Assembly: GCA_020747065.1 (NCBI GenBank)
Contig: JAGMVK010000011.1
Coordinates: forward strand, 1,116,001-1,180,000
DNA: 64,000 bases
Source: Cadophora sp. MPI-SDFR-AT-0126
Lineage: Eukaryota; Ascomycota; Leotiomycetes; Helotiales; Ploettnerulaceae
Direction: 5' to 3'
Positions 1 to 11,066 of the stretch are shown one piece after another. The notes beneath the pieces are model-generated. The model ran no database searches, was not told the origin of the DNA, and saw nothing but the letters and a program-made list of their open reading frames with translations. Numbering within the stretch: position 1 is the stretch's first letter; each line of letters begins with the position of its first letter. The translations under genes were made by a program, and so were the position numbers.

Positions 1-1339
1 AGCGAGGAGGAACGTCGACAAACTGCAGTATGGGCCGCCTCTTCCGCTTCAGAAACGATATAATCACCATTTGGCCGGCGCACACTTGAAAGTCTTGCCA
101 GAAATGACAGAAAGGCATGCATAACTGATTAGTGATCGCCTAATGAAGGAGCAAGACACGTATTCTACAACGGAGACCCTCAATTAAAGAAACCTCTGGT
201 ACTTCAAGTCAGCTTGAAACACTCAAGCCCTCAAGAACAGAGTAAGAAGCAAATACCAGAGAAATGATCCATCCCCAAATTCTCTGATATTTAACAAGAG
301 CTAAGGTAATCAGAATATAAGATGCAAAATCAAGTAACACATAAGTTAACAGATAGAAGAATTTGAACAGAAATCGCCTTCCCTGAATTGCTGGACAAAG
401 TGCATTGTGCATTGTGCCTCTTTAGCAACGACAGCTTCCATTGCTTTTCAATATCCTTGTTTGGTTCTCTAGTGATTTTAGAACAATGTTATACCTTATG
501 TCGAAGGGAAAAGTTTGAACACACGTGATTGGCCCAAATTTGATCGCGTAAATTAGCCGACATTGTTGACCTCTAAACACCGAACAGCTTGGAATCATTT
601 CATTGACCTACAAGCAAAGTACAATACGAAGTGGTTAATATTAAGTGTTGTGCGCAATAGTCCGTTATCTATTATTTCCAGGACATGCTCGTTTGCGGGT
701 CCTCGAGGAGGTCTGACTCGAAGATTCCTTCCTCGCCGGAGCAGAAAGCTCGGACAGAACAAATATAGTTGTTAGCTAGTGTAATCAAATAATGAAGCAC
801 AAAGTACTTTGAGGATTGTTTAGTCTTGCTTAAAATTGAAAGGCACTTCTTCTGTCGAGTATGAGGCGTGTTCGGAACTGCCAAAGACTGAGGAATAACA
901 CATTCATTCTAAAGCACGTCACAAATCTTTGAAGCACATAGTTTTAAGTGTTTGTAGAACACCCATACAAGGTTATGTGGAAAGGTCACTCTGTCAGCTA
1001 TTCGACTTCCAGCTTGACTCTTAACGTTTTAGCTCAGCTGCTCGAGAGATTTCTTGCTTCGAAGAACTAATCCTTGTACGCACAAAAGAAAACCGGAGAT
1101 TGGCCTGAGGAGCACCATATTCCAAATTCATCCTCCGTCGACAGCACTAAACTTCTGCCGGCAGGACAGCAACGCAAACCTAATCAAAGTCTTTCACAGA
1201 GCGCTCTGCCTCGTCACTTGGTCCGATCAAAGCTTACAGCATTGTCAATCCATTCCCCCAAGTGACCAGGAATAGCGACTGTCAAGACACCCGCACAGAG
1301 CGCGATCTTCAACCCAAACGCTGAACACCAAGGCCAATC
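1..1339. other. gene-poor left edge
   Basis: I see no supportable gene. Frames are short and broken on both strands. One 67-residue hydrophobic frame on the minus strand (209-412) could be a membrane-protein scrap, but nothing around it supports expression. The last part presumably holds the 5' flank of the decayed caspase-like gene that follows. Confidence 0.4.
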
Positions 1340-2775
1340 ATGACAGACACCCGCAACTATCTCGGAGAGGATATGGCTATTCCACAGTCGTTGACCCAGG
1401 ATGGGGATAGCAAGCCTGCGATCTCACACAAGTCTGGCTATGATACAATAGCCAATTCTATTGTAAGCTACAGTGGTTTATATTGGCCTCAACACCCTCA
1501 GCTAACTTCTTGTCTCATCTGCAGAAAGACAAGCAAGCCCGAATCAAATCGTTGCAACGCCAGATTGAACGTTTGGAGCAAGAGGTCAGAGATCTGGAGG
1601 AGCAATACAACGAGCCAAAGCAGGACAAGGACGAATTATCGAACAAGGAAGAGCTTCCACGGGGGTGGATTCAGCGCAGGAGGAAATAAGATTGGGAACG
1701 AACTACAATTACAACAGCAAAAGCCAAAACCAGCTTTGGAAGGCATAGCTTATCAACAAAACCCAAGACACATGGAAGAATCGACATGGGTCGCGCTACA
1801 AGAGCAGCAAATTCTTGATCGTAAGCTGGAAGTCTAGCGATCTGGAATTTTAACCCCAAGGCCGGGGGTCTCTTCAAAGCTTTGAAGTTGTACGGCATCG
1901 ACGCCGAATAGTTCCTGATTCCTGACCATGATCCGGAAGAAGCTCTGGAAGCCAAGGTAGCTGAATGGCTCAAGCAGGACAGCTCCCCGGATATCCTCAA
2001 AGGGTTCATATACTCAGGCCATGGAAGAGGCGATTGAAGTGCAGGTTCTTGCTGGACACCGTAAGTTAATGTACAACAGCTACTTGTGGAAATCGCTAAA
2101 ATGCCTCAGAACTTCACAAAGTAATTTGGAAATACGTTCGGGAATCATCCAAGCACGACTTGAACAATCCGTCTCTGATATTTTGATTGTGTACGATGCT
2201 TGCGAGTCTGCGGATTTTCCGAAGTCCCAAGAAGTACGAGGCGGAGTTAAAGAGCTCATTGCCGCATGCTGTTTTCTCTCAGCACCGCAGGGTTCGTCAA
2301 CAGCTTGAAGAGCGCACTCTACAAAGGATATATTCTGGGCGTGTCGGTGTCCATTCCGACCCTGGTCAACTGGATTGCCGAGAACAGGAAGATAAAGTGG
2401 CGATGCGAAGTGATGGACTTGTCGCCCCGCGAACCAGCTACGGGAGCTACGGTGTTGTGTCAAACAGCACCAATCTATTCCAAATTGTCTTCCAGGTCTA
2501 GTGACAGGGGAATCATCCTGCATCCAAGCTCGCTGAAGTCTGGACCTAAGCTGCCTGAAATGCCTACCGAACAAGGACCCGAAAATGAGATTACAATGTC
2601 TTTCGGAACGTCTGTCTTGGATACGAAGAGCATAAGTTCATGGGCAGACTGGATCCGGGCAGTTCCTCCAAGCGCGTTGATGTTCCAGGGCTTGAATGTG
2701 GATGCACCTCATCCAAGAGGATCTCGTAAGAGAACGCTTTCTGAGATGGAAGACGATTCGATTATTGAGGAATAA
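1340..2775 (+). pseudogene. caspase-like (peptidase C14) pseudogene
   Basis: This is a decayed cysteine-protease gene of the caspase/metacaspase fold. A first exon starts at ATG 1340. An intron of about 60 nt (about 1463-1524) leads to a Lys/Glu-rich coiled coil that stops at 1689. Further down, one frame reads LKLYGIDAE, then a TAG at 1909-1911, then DPEEALEAKVAEWLK and GFIYSGHGRGD. It carries the catalytic His codon at 2020-2022 and ends in TGA. The next frame carries VQVLAGH and later IVYDACESAD, with the catalytic Cys at 2201-2203, then GGVKELIAAC. A third frame continues from about 2270 to 2775. Both catalytic residues survive, but in different frames, so at least one stop and two frameshifts separate them. 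In fungi such proteins often belong to heterokaryon-incompatibility or NLR-type systems; that role is inference. Whether 1340-1689 belongs to the same gene is uncertain. Confidence 0.7.
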
Positions 2776-3167
2776 GCCTCTGTTAGCAGACATGGAGGTC
2801 GCTTGAGCGAAGTACAATTCTGGTATGTTTGGAAGGGGGTGTTTGTTTGTGTGGGGCGGGGGCGGGCTTGCGTGGGCTTTGCTACCGCCAAACAACTTTC
2901 AAGATACCCATGATGCATAATAAATTTAAAATTTCGGGAATTCTCCGTGTTCTGTGTGCTTTGAGGCAATGCAGCTAGAATAAGCAAATATTCAGCAGGG
3001 AATGAACGATAGTCTCCACATGATCCGCCACCGCGCAGAAGAAACCCATCAGTAAGTCAGTGACATAGTTCTCTTAAGCAAAGCAATGCCACACTGGATT
3101 TGTTCGTCGTGTAACACTCCCACTCAATCAATTTCTTAGCATTATATACACCACATTCCCCAATCTT
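2776..3167. other. intergenic
   Basis: This lies between the caspase-like relic and the stop of the minus-strand SGNH hydrolase, whose 3' UTR probably occupies its right part. It contains a short GGGCGGGGGCGGGC tract near 2855. Nothing else is recognisable. Confidence 0.4.
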
Positions 3168-4605
3168 TCAAAATATATCAAGAGGGAACAACTCCGCAAT
3201 CCTCGCATAACCCATTCCGTTTGGATGCAAATAGTCACCACCCTGCAACGCCTCCGCCAACTGGCTCGGATACGTCTCGTTCCTCAACCACTTATCAAAA
3301 TCCAGCACCTCATCAAACGTACCACTCTTCCGAATCCACTCATTGACCCTCTGTCTCGTCTTCTCCCTCTCCGAATCACTGTATGACTGCACCGTGACAT
3401 TATATCCCGGAGCACTGAAAGGCGTGATTGTTGCAGCAAAGATGGGGATATCGAAGGTCTTGATGCGGATAGCTATTTGCGTGAATGCTGCGATGAGGCG
3501 ATCTCCAACGGCCTTCTGGGACGTGGCGTCTGTGGCGGTAGTTCCAATGTCATTTACGCCCTCGAAAATCATCGCATACTCGATGCCTGAGTGGGAAAGC
3601 ACATCTCGATCGATTCGAGAGAGGGCATTTGGGCCAAGTCCGTCATACAATACTCTGTTTCCTCCTGCCGCTTGGTTGAGAACTGCAATATCTGAAGTCG
3701 AGTGACGAGTCTGCATCTTCCGAAGGACTAGGTCGGGCCAACTAATGTTTATTAGAAATGATTTATTCTTGAGCTGGAAGACTAACCGATTGTTCTGGTT
3801 ATTGTCACTTCCACGGCCATCTGTGATGCTGTCTCCAACAATCACGAATGCGCGGGTGCTCTGCGGCACATATACTTCAACAGCACTTACGAAATACCTT
3901 AGATCCTCATATCAGCGCATATTCTAAATCTCCCCCTTGAAATGTTCTTACCAATGAGCCACATTCGCAGAACTCGAATCCGTGATATTCGTTGCCGATA
4001 CCTGATTCCCAGCACTCATCCAACTAACAGTCCGACTTCCAGGATGAGAAGTGATTGCATTCGTAGCACTCCTCTGTCCATCCGCCAGATAAATCGTCAC
4101 TGTCAACATACTCTGCGGCTCGATCTTAAAATCGATCGGATCGGAGACGATCAAAGCTCCATTGGGAATCGTGTAGTTCTCACTTCCGGAGAACGTAACA
4201 GCTTTCAGTGTTTTAGGTTGAATAGCTGCAACTCCTGCTGAGCCATTGAATGGGAGCGCTACGGTTACGGCCGTGATGGGCAGGTCGCTTACGCCGAAAG
4301 CGTTGGAGATGCGGATTCGTATGGAGGGACCTCCGATGGACATGTGTAGTGTTTGGCGGATTGTTGAGTTAACAAATACTGCTCCTGTTTGGTTCTAGGA
4401 ACTTTTCTCAGACATCAATCGACGTAAACTAAACATGGAAACTCACGAATGGCGGAGGAGGTAGATTAGCCGGCTCTGTGAGCTGCGGCATGCTAACCCA
4501 AGTGTCCACCCAATGTCTGCTGTCATGTCTCCTATGGATCGAGGCACTGGAGCCTCCAACAGACACAACCAGGACCGCGAAACGACACAATTGCTGGAAC
4601 AACAT
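3168..4605 (-). CDS. secreted SGNH/GDSL hydrolase
   Basis: Extracellular ester hydrolase of the SGNH fold; the substrate is unknown, with acetyl or other O-acyl groups on polysaccharides being likely. Model: complement(join(3168..3741,3787..3897,3952..4394,4447..4605)), 428 aa. All four phases agree. The ATG at 4605 is preferred over an upstream TTG in the same frame and starts a hydrophobic signal peptide (MLFQQLCRFAVLVV). The mature start has WVDTWVSMPQLTEP, the usual opening of this fungal family. Then come the Ser block IVGDSITDGRG, a Gly/Asn block (EGVNDIG) and the terminal D-x-x-H type block YLHPNGMGY. A beta-rich region of about 150 residues precedes the catalytic domain. The introns are very short (52, 54 and 45 nt). 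The next gene upstream is more than 1.6 kb away, so no operon-like context helps. Confidence 0.88.
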
Positions 4606-6280
4606 TATGTCCACAATCAACAAAAGTCACAAGCAACAATCAGCGAGCAAGCAAAAAGTTTCAAAACGTCCGGACCCCGGAATGCCCCAGCTTCATATAC
4701 CGCCCGACCCCGCAAAATCTGAAGTCCCATACCAGAATTGTGGTGGAGGAAGGGATGCGGTTAGAAATTACCAGCCCGGAATACCTCAGCCTAATAACCC
4801 ATGACGCAGGTACGAAACTCTATTCCCAATCTATTCCATTCCGTGAGTGGCATCCTTTCGTCCGTACTAATATATGGGTCGGTCTTTGACGGATGCAGCA
4901 GACTGTGCTTAATGCAGGTCGCATCCCGAGTGTGTGGATACTTATGATCATCGGGATATTCGGGTGTACCAGCTGGCAAAATTATCTCGCGGATGAAAAC
5001 ATTATGATGATCCTGGATGTGGAGTGGAAGAACAATTTATCCATGATGGTTGAGGTGGGGTAAATAAGCTTTTCGGCGAGGGGTACCGAGCTGTGTTGGG
5101 GTTGGCGCCTGTTCCTGCATACAGGCTGAATTGGCAGGTTCTGACTGGCAATAAACTTCTGCATCTTGATCACAACGCATTTGAACAGTGACGTACTCCT
5201 TGGTCACCAGAAACGGAAGCACTTGGAATAGTCGCACAATTGAATTTACATTCCTAACAGCGGTGTGTCGCAAAGCTCAATAGCTAGCACATCAAGAGCA
5301 TGTCAACAAATAAGCGAGAGAGAAAAAAGGTGAAGGGTTGACAAGAAAATCGGGCTAAATGACTCTTCACGAGTTTTTCTACCCCACGTGAATTCGAAGC
5401 ACTTTAAAAATCAATAACTATTCAGTTCCATCTTTCACATACAGATCCGAGCGAAAGGATAGAAGAGGACAAGCTGATCAACGTCCTAACTTATCTCGGG
5501 TGAATTGAACTTAGGGACTTCACTGGAGCGAGAGAAAGTTACAAAGCCACTTCCTACTTCTCACTAAAAATCATGCATTACCATGGCCTTTGTCCATATC
5601 CGTATGCAAATTCCGACCGTATGACACGCTGTCCCAAAAGATCATCTCGACATTGAACTTCGCCTTTCCTTTCTTTGTCTTCAATGAATGAGGTGCATAC
5701 AGTGAAGGAGACTTTGATGTTGTATTTTTGTGCAACCCAGAAGCAAGCAAGCAAGCGAGGAGCTGAACTACTGTACTACATGCGCCTTGCTTCGGCAGCT
5801 GATCTGTCAATCTGCAGGAACAGTGTTGATGTTACGCAGCCCTCGTAGTGTAACATCTGTAGTCATGTAGATCTCCAAGGCGTAAGTGAAAATTTGGGAG
5901 TGGCCCCAATCTGCTATTCGTGACGGGATTGAAAACTCTGCGTAGTCAAGGGTAATCAAACATATTTTGCACATGTTTCAGGAAGAAAATTTTGAAGACG
6001 GTGAAGAGAAGTAAGAGATTTAATCATTTATTGAATGAAGAAATTTGAAATTAATGTTTCTGTATCGTGGACTGATGATGTGTATGAACTAGCTGCCAGC
6101 AAAGGAAAGTAAAGAGTGATTCCGACCACAATTTTCAGCCATAGGGAGTGAATACAGGTAACGAAGTCGATAGAATAAGTGATAAGCGGCCTCAAAGCCC
6201 ACGACCAGAATAGAGAGAACATCGGTACCCGGTCAAACGGTGACAAATGCCGACCAAGAACAGCTCCAAACTGACAACGC
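4606..6280. other. intergenic
   Basis: No frame here joins into a believable gene. The left part is the promoter side of the SGNH hydrolase and the right part is the 3' side of the proline-rich gene. A small AAGC tandem lies at 5741-5756. Confidence 0.4.
5741..5756. repeat. (AAGC)4 microsatellite
   Basis: Four perfect copies of AAGC lie in otherwise featureless intergenic DNA. Confidence 0.6.
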
Positions 6281-7167
6281 CTAATAGTCACCGTCTAGAT
6301 CTCCATATCCGCCACTGCCGCCACCGTAAATTGGGGATGGTAGTGGAGGGTAGATAGGTGGGGATGGTGGGTAGGTTTGAATTGGTGGAGGAATGTATGA
6401 GAAGGATTTGCTCGTTGGGTTGGTGCCAGGACCAGTCGAACCGCCTCCACCTGGAATGGTCGGAAGAGTAATGCTGGGGAGACCAGGAACGGTGACCTTG
6501 CTTGTACTCAGAGTTGTCAAGGCCGTGATGGTGGTCAATGATCCTCCTGGGAGAGTGCTAGTCGTTGTGAAGACACCACCTGCAGTTTCCGAGGTAGAGA
6601 CAGCTGGAGGAAGAGTTGGGATGACCGGGACACAGACACTGTTTGTCAATGTCTGAAGCGAAGAGATGGTGTTCGTGAAGCTGACGACAGTAGTCGAGAT
6701 GTGAGTGACAACAGTGGTGGAGACGATGGTCTTTGGGCTGCAATGTGTCAGAGGACGATTCTGGAGAAGTAACGGGAGCTCTGAATGCAATGGTAAACTC
6801 ACCAGTTAGGATCAACAGGTCCAGTTGGGCCTCCGGGTCCTCTGGGTCCTCCAGGGCTACCAGGGACTGTAGTAAAGATACCACCAGCCGTGCTCGAAGT
6901 AAGCTTGGGCGGTGCAGGAATGACAAGTGAATATCCCGGAACCGGATTTGGATTTGGATTCGAGCCCGGGAGAGGAGGCAGATTGTTGAACGGGAATCCT
7001 GGAGGGAAGCCGACTGGACTGCCAGCGTGAGGATTGTAGATGGGATCAGGGCCCGCGTAGGGTGGTGGTGGGATGGGTGGTGGAGGAGGGCCGTATCCTC
7101 CATCTGCGGCGGTTGCGCTGACGGCTAGGAGAGCGAGTGTGAGGAGTTGGGTGGTTGTTGGTGCCAT
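6281..7167 (-). CDS. secreted Pro/Thr/Gly-rich wall-type protein
   Basis: Hypothetical secreted protein. Model: complement(join(6281..6737,6803..7167)), 273 aa, with one 65-nt intron (GTGAGT donor, GCAG acceptor, phase 2). The start at 7167 gives a clear signal peptide (MAPTTTQLLTLALLAVSATA). A proline-rich region follows (GPPPPPIPPPPY), then a Gly/Pro segment. The Ser/Thr/Val-rich second half suits O-glycosylation. Two related blocks, TAGGIFTTVPGSPGG in exon 1 and TAGGVFTTTSTLPGG in exon 2, look like diverged internal repeats. The tail has more proline and ends GGGSGGYGDLDGDY. There is no hydrophobic C-terminus, so no GPI signal. I recognise no catalytic domain; a structural cell-wall or surface role is inferred from composition only. 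A longer in-frame extension upstream of 7167 would bury the signal peptide, so I reject it. Confidence 0.75.
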
Positions 7168-8409
7168 TTTGGAGTTGGAATGCCTGTGTTTGGTTGAGAC
7201 TGATGCTGGATGGTTGGTTTGAGTGAGTGCTGATGAGCTGGGTGTTGAGTCTTTGAGATAAGAAGAGAGTGAGCTGATCTGAAGGTGCTGAAAAGCGGAT
7301 GTTGGGGATTTCAAGAAGATGAATCGTGAACGGGAGAAGGTGGTATTTGTACCTAGGGTACAACGCCAGAACTGTATTGGGAAGGAACTTTCCTCTGTTG
7401 ATGGCAAGAAAGAACGATGATCTGAGCAACGGAAGGAGAGAGCCGCATAGATATCACCCATCCAATTGCATGGAAAGTGAGAAGACCTTGCACAAACCAA
7501 TTATTCTCAACAGGAGCATGAATGAAGTCGCACTCACGACGAGAGATCAAAGCCGAAAGCATCCAGAGCTAGCATCTGTAGGACAACCGCAACAAGTCCA
7601 GAAGGGCAAAGAAAAACATCTTCTTCCTCCTCACACGAGATGACCATACCAGCTCAAACATCAACACCATCGAGAAAAGCTCAAAGCGATCTCCCAAGTC
7701 TAGCACCTCATCGATGTTAGAAGTCCGCATACATGCGTGACGCTGTGCAACATTGTGTTGCTGGGAAACGCGGAGAAGAAGGGAGCGGAGAGATGTTCGG
7801 TTGAATGCAGAAAAGAGCGACGATGTGAGAGATGATGATAGACAGGAATAATCAGAATCTTGATATGTGGTCGCCGAGCTTCAGCGTGAAGGTGAGATGG
7901 GATGAGAATCCTCCGATGAGTGACATGGGTGTTTTAGAGCGAAGTCCGAATTTGTCGATGGCGAATAGCGGATTTTGTGCAGTAGAGTCAAGAGCAGAGC
8001 CCATAGGCTGAAACGCTTCACATGCGAACTGACTTCCTCGAAATATGGTTTCACTTGTAAACCCACGTTGATGATCCCAAAAACCAGGTTAGGTCGAGGT
8101 AGATGGCTTCACGGCAATATGGGAAGCCGATTTCAATCGCCGTTCACATGGTCACACAATTATACTCGCGATACACAGTTATTAAGTTAACTTCTTTTGT
8201 ATTCTGTTCCGTCTTCCCGAGTCTCGCACTAAAGTACATTTTGATTATTGCCACCAATAGCAAGCAAACCAATGCTGCATCAGCTGGGAATCAAATAGGA
8301 AAGTGTAAAAGCAGGCTTCATGCAACGTGAGAATGACCATTCGTGAAATACCAACCATCAAACTCCGCAAAAAAGAATCCCGCACAAAACGCAAAGTTCA
8401 TCATTGCAT
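7168..8409. other. intergenic between proline-rich gene and hsp90
   Basis: The left few hundred bases are the 5' flank of the minus-strand proline-rich gene. The right end is the 3' UTR of the Hsp90 gene. I see no other gene. Confidence 0.4.
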
Positions 8410-10559
8410 TTAGTCAACCTCCTCCATGGCGCTCTCAGCTGGCGCATCACCGGTGACCTCCTCATCGGCAGCTTCCTCAGCAGTCTCTGGCTCCTCATCG
8501 ACGTTCAGGCCGAGAGAGACAAGCTTGTGAATGCGCTCGGCAAATCCGGCTGGCTCCTCAATGGTGAAACCGGAAACGAGAAGAGAGGTCTCGAAGAGAA
8601 GTTGAGTGATCGACTTGACAGTTCGGTCGTTCTCGCCATCAGCCTCAACCTTCTTCTTGAGCTCCTTGATGATAGGTGAGCGGGGCGAGATCTCAAAGGT
8701 CTTCTTGGAGGACATGTAAGATGACATTGAGGTGTCACGGAGAGCCTGAGCCTTCATGATACGCTCCATGTTCGCGGACCAACCGAATTGACCGGTACGG
8801 ATGGCGCAAGGTGCACCGACCAGCTTGTGGCTGACAACGACCTTCTCGACCTTGTCGCCCAAGACATTCTTAAGAGCCTTGGCAAGACCCTCGAACTCCT
8901 TCTCCTCGGCCTCACGAACCTTCTTCTCCTCCTCGGTCTCCTCAAGCTCGAAATCCTTCGTGATATCGACAAGCTTCTTGCCATCGAACTCCTTGAGTTG
9001 AGTCATGGCGTACTCGTCAATGGGATCAACCAAGAAGAGAACCTCAAACTTCTTCTCCTTGAGGGAGTCGAGGAATGGAGATTTCTGGACAGCCTTGAGA
9101 GACTCGCCAGTGATGTAGTAGATGTTCTTCTGGTGCTCGGGCATGCGGGTGACATAGTCGGTAAGGGATGTCATGTCATCACCAGAGGTGGTGGAGTGGA
9201 ATCGGAGAAGCTTGGCAAGAGCAGGTCTGTTTTGGGAGTCCTCGTGGATACCGAGCTTGATGTTCTTGCTGAAAGCAGTGTAGAACTTGTCGAATTGTTC
9301 CTTGTCCTCGGAGATCTCCTGGAACAGCTCAAGAACCTTCTTGACAATGTTCTTCTTGATGACCTTCATGATCTTGTTTTGCTGGAGAGTCTCACGAGAC
9401 AAGTTGAGTGGGAGATCCTCAGAATCAACAACACCCTTGACGAAGCTCAACCACTCAGGAATGAGATCGGTAGCATCATCGGTAATGAAGACACGGCGCA
9501 CGTAGAGCTTGATGTTGTTCTTGGTCTTCTTGGTCTCGAAAAGATCGAAAGGAGCGCGCTTGGGAACGAAGAGGATGGCACGGAACTCGAGTTGACCCTC
9601 AACGGAGAAATGCTTGACAGCGAGGTGGTCCTCCCAGTCGTTGGAGAGGGACTTGTAGAAGGAAGCGTACTCCTCTGGGGTAATGTCAGAAGGATTGCGA
9701 GTCCAGATTGGCTTTTGCTTGTTGAGTTCCTCCTCCTCGACCTTAGTCTCCTTGATCTTCTTCGTCTTCTTCTTCTTTTCTTCCTCGTCATCGTCGACCT
9801 CCTCAATCTTGGCCTTCTTCTCATCACCCTCATCCTCCTTGGTCTCCTCCTCCTCGTCAGGAACCTCAGTCTCAATCTCCTTTGTGACGTGGAGGTAGAT
9901 TGGGTATGAGATGAACTCGGAGTGTTTCTTGATGACCTCCTTGATCTTTGACTCGTTTAGGTAGTCGGTTTGCTCATCCTTCAAGTGAAGAATGATCTTG
10001 GTACCACGGCCGAGTTGCTCGCCCTCGGTGTCTGGGGTAAGAGTGAATGTTCCACCGGCGGAGGACTCCCAGATATATTGCTCATCATCGTTGTGCTTGG
10101 AGATGACGGTGACACGGTCTGCGACGAGGTATGCAGAGTAGAAACCAACACCGAATTGACCAATCATGGAAATATCAGCACCTGCGGTGAGAGCCTCCAT
10201 AAATTGCTTGGTGCCGGACCGTGCGATCGTACCGAGGTTGTTGACAAGGTCCTGTTCATTGTTAGCGGAGCCTGCGAGAGTGGCAGATTGATACTTACAG
10301 CCTTGGTCATACCAATACCAGTATCGCGGATAGTGAGGGTCTTGTTCTCCTTGTCTGGAATGATGTCGATACGGAGATCCTTACCAGACTCGAGCTTACT
10401 CGGGTCAGAGAGGGCCTCATATCTGATCTTGTCGAGAGCATCGGAACAATTGGAAATGAGTTCTCTTAGGAAGATCTCCTTGTTGGAGTAGACTGTGTTG
10501 ATGATGAGGGAGAGAAGCTGAGAGATCTCAGCCTGGAACTCGAAGGTCTCGCCAGCCAT
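8410..10559 (-). CDS. hsp90: cytosolic heat shock protein 90
   Basis: ATP-dependent cytosolic chaperone that matures kinases, steroid-receptor-like clients and other signalling proteins. Model: complement(join(8410..10251,10299..10559)), 700 aa, with one 47-nt intron in the N-domain. The N-terminal GHKL ATPase domain shows [27 protein letters not shown] and [17 protein letters not shown]. An acidic/lysine-rich charged linker follows at about residues 210-260. The middle domain has [13 protein letters not shown] and [10 protein letters not shown]. The C-terminal dimerisation domain ends in the TPR-docking peptide MEEVD, which marks the cytosolic form. Length matches fungal Hsp90 (about 700 aa). 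Codon use is strongly biased, as expected for a highly expressed gene, and this also produces a long antisense frame. A likely 5' UTR intron lies at 10579-10757. Confidence 0.98.
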
Positions 10560-10578
10560 GGGAGCGGTATTTCGGTTT

Positions 10579-10757
10579 CTGGAAAAGATAGAGTGTCAGT
10601 AGATTGATCTAAAGTGTATTGGGATGTGTTGATCACAATTGCGACTTTGGGAGGTGGAATGTGGAAGCTATTTGAAGCTCGTTGCTATGAGGCTGAGCTC
10701 CCAAACAAATGGGCAGGCAGATGAGAGAGTCGCGGGGAATTGCTGTAGCTAGCTTAC
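10579..10757 (-). other. probable 5' UTR intron of hsp90
   Basis: On the minus strand a consensus donor AAG|GTAAGCT at 10757 is followed 179 nt later by an acceptor TTTTCCAG at 10580-10579, just 19 bases before the ATG. This is inferred from splice consensus only; there is no transcript evidence. Confidence 0.5.
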
Positions 10758-11043
10758 CTTGAGAGTATTCGTAAGGTGGGAAGTGTGTGTAGAGGACGAG
10801 GGAGAGTAGTTGGGTATCTTTAGTTTGGATGGTATGTAGAAGAAGAAGAAGAGGAACAGTTTGAGTTGGAGAAAAGCGAATTTATCTTCGTTGCTGTGGG
10901 AGCACCTTCTGCGATTCTATGAGTTTCTTTCCAGTCGAAGAACTGGCCGCTAACAAAACCCCTGCTTGCATGGTGCCGAATTTGGACTAGTGCTACACCG
11001 CCTTTCCCTTTCGATATTCGGTGTGGAGGAGGAGAAGAGGCTG

Positions 11044-11066
11044 GAACTCTCTTGCGACTTCTTGAA
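11044..11066. promoter_or_regulatory. candidate heat shock element for hsp90
   Basis: TTCTTGAA at 11059-11066 is a perfect inverted nTTCnnGAAn pair. A further GAA at 11044-11046 sits in the same 5-base phase (15 bases away), giving a gapped heat-shock-factor site about 490 bases upstream of the hsp90 ATG. A weaker gapped arrangement lies at 10925-10942. Binding is inferred. Confidence 0.4.

Noticed and set aside
209..412. 67-residue hydrophobic minus-strand frame
   Set aside because: Too short, no family resemblance and no neighbouring exons; AT-rich DNA gives such hydrophobic frames easily.
8788..9909. 373-residue open frame on the plus strand, Leu-rich
   Set aside because: It lies wholly antisense to the Hsp90 coding exon and arises from the strong codon bias of that gene; the Hsp90 frame on the other strand is beyond doubt.
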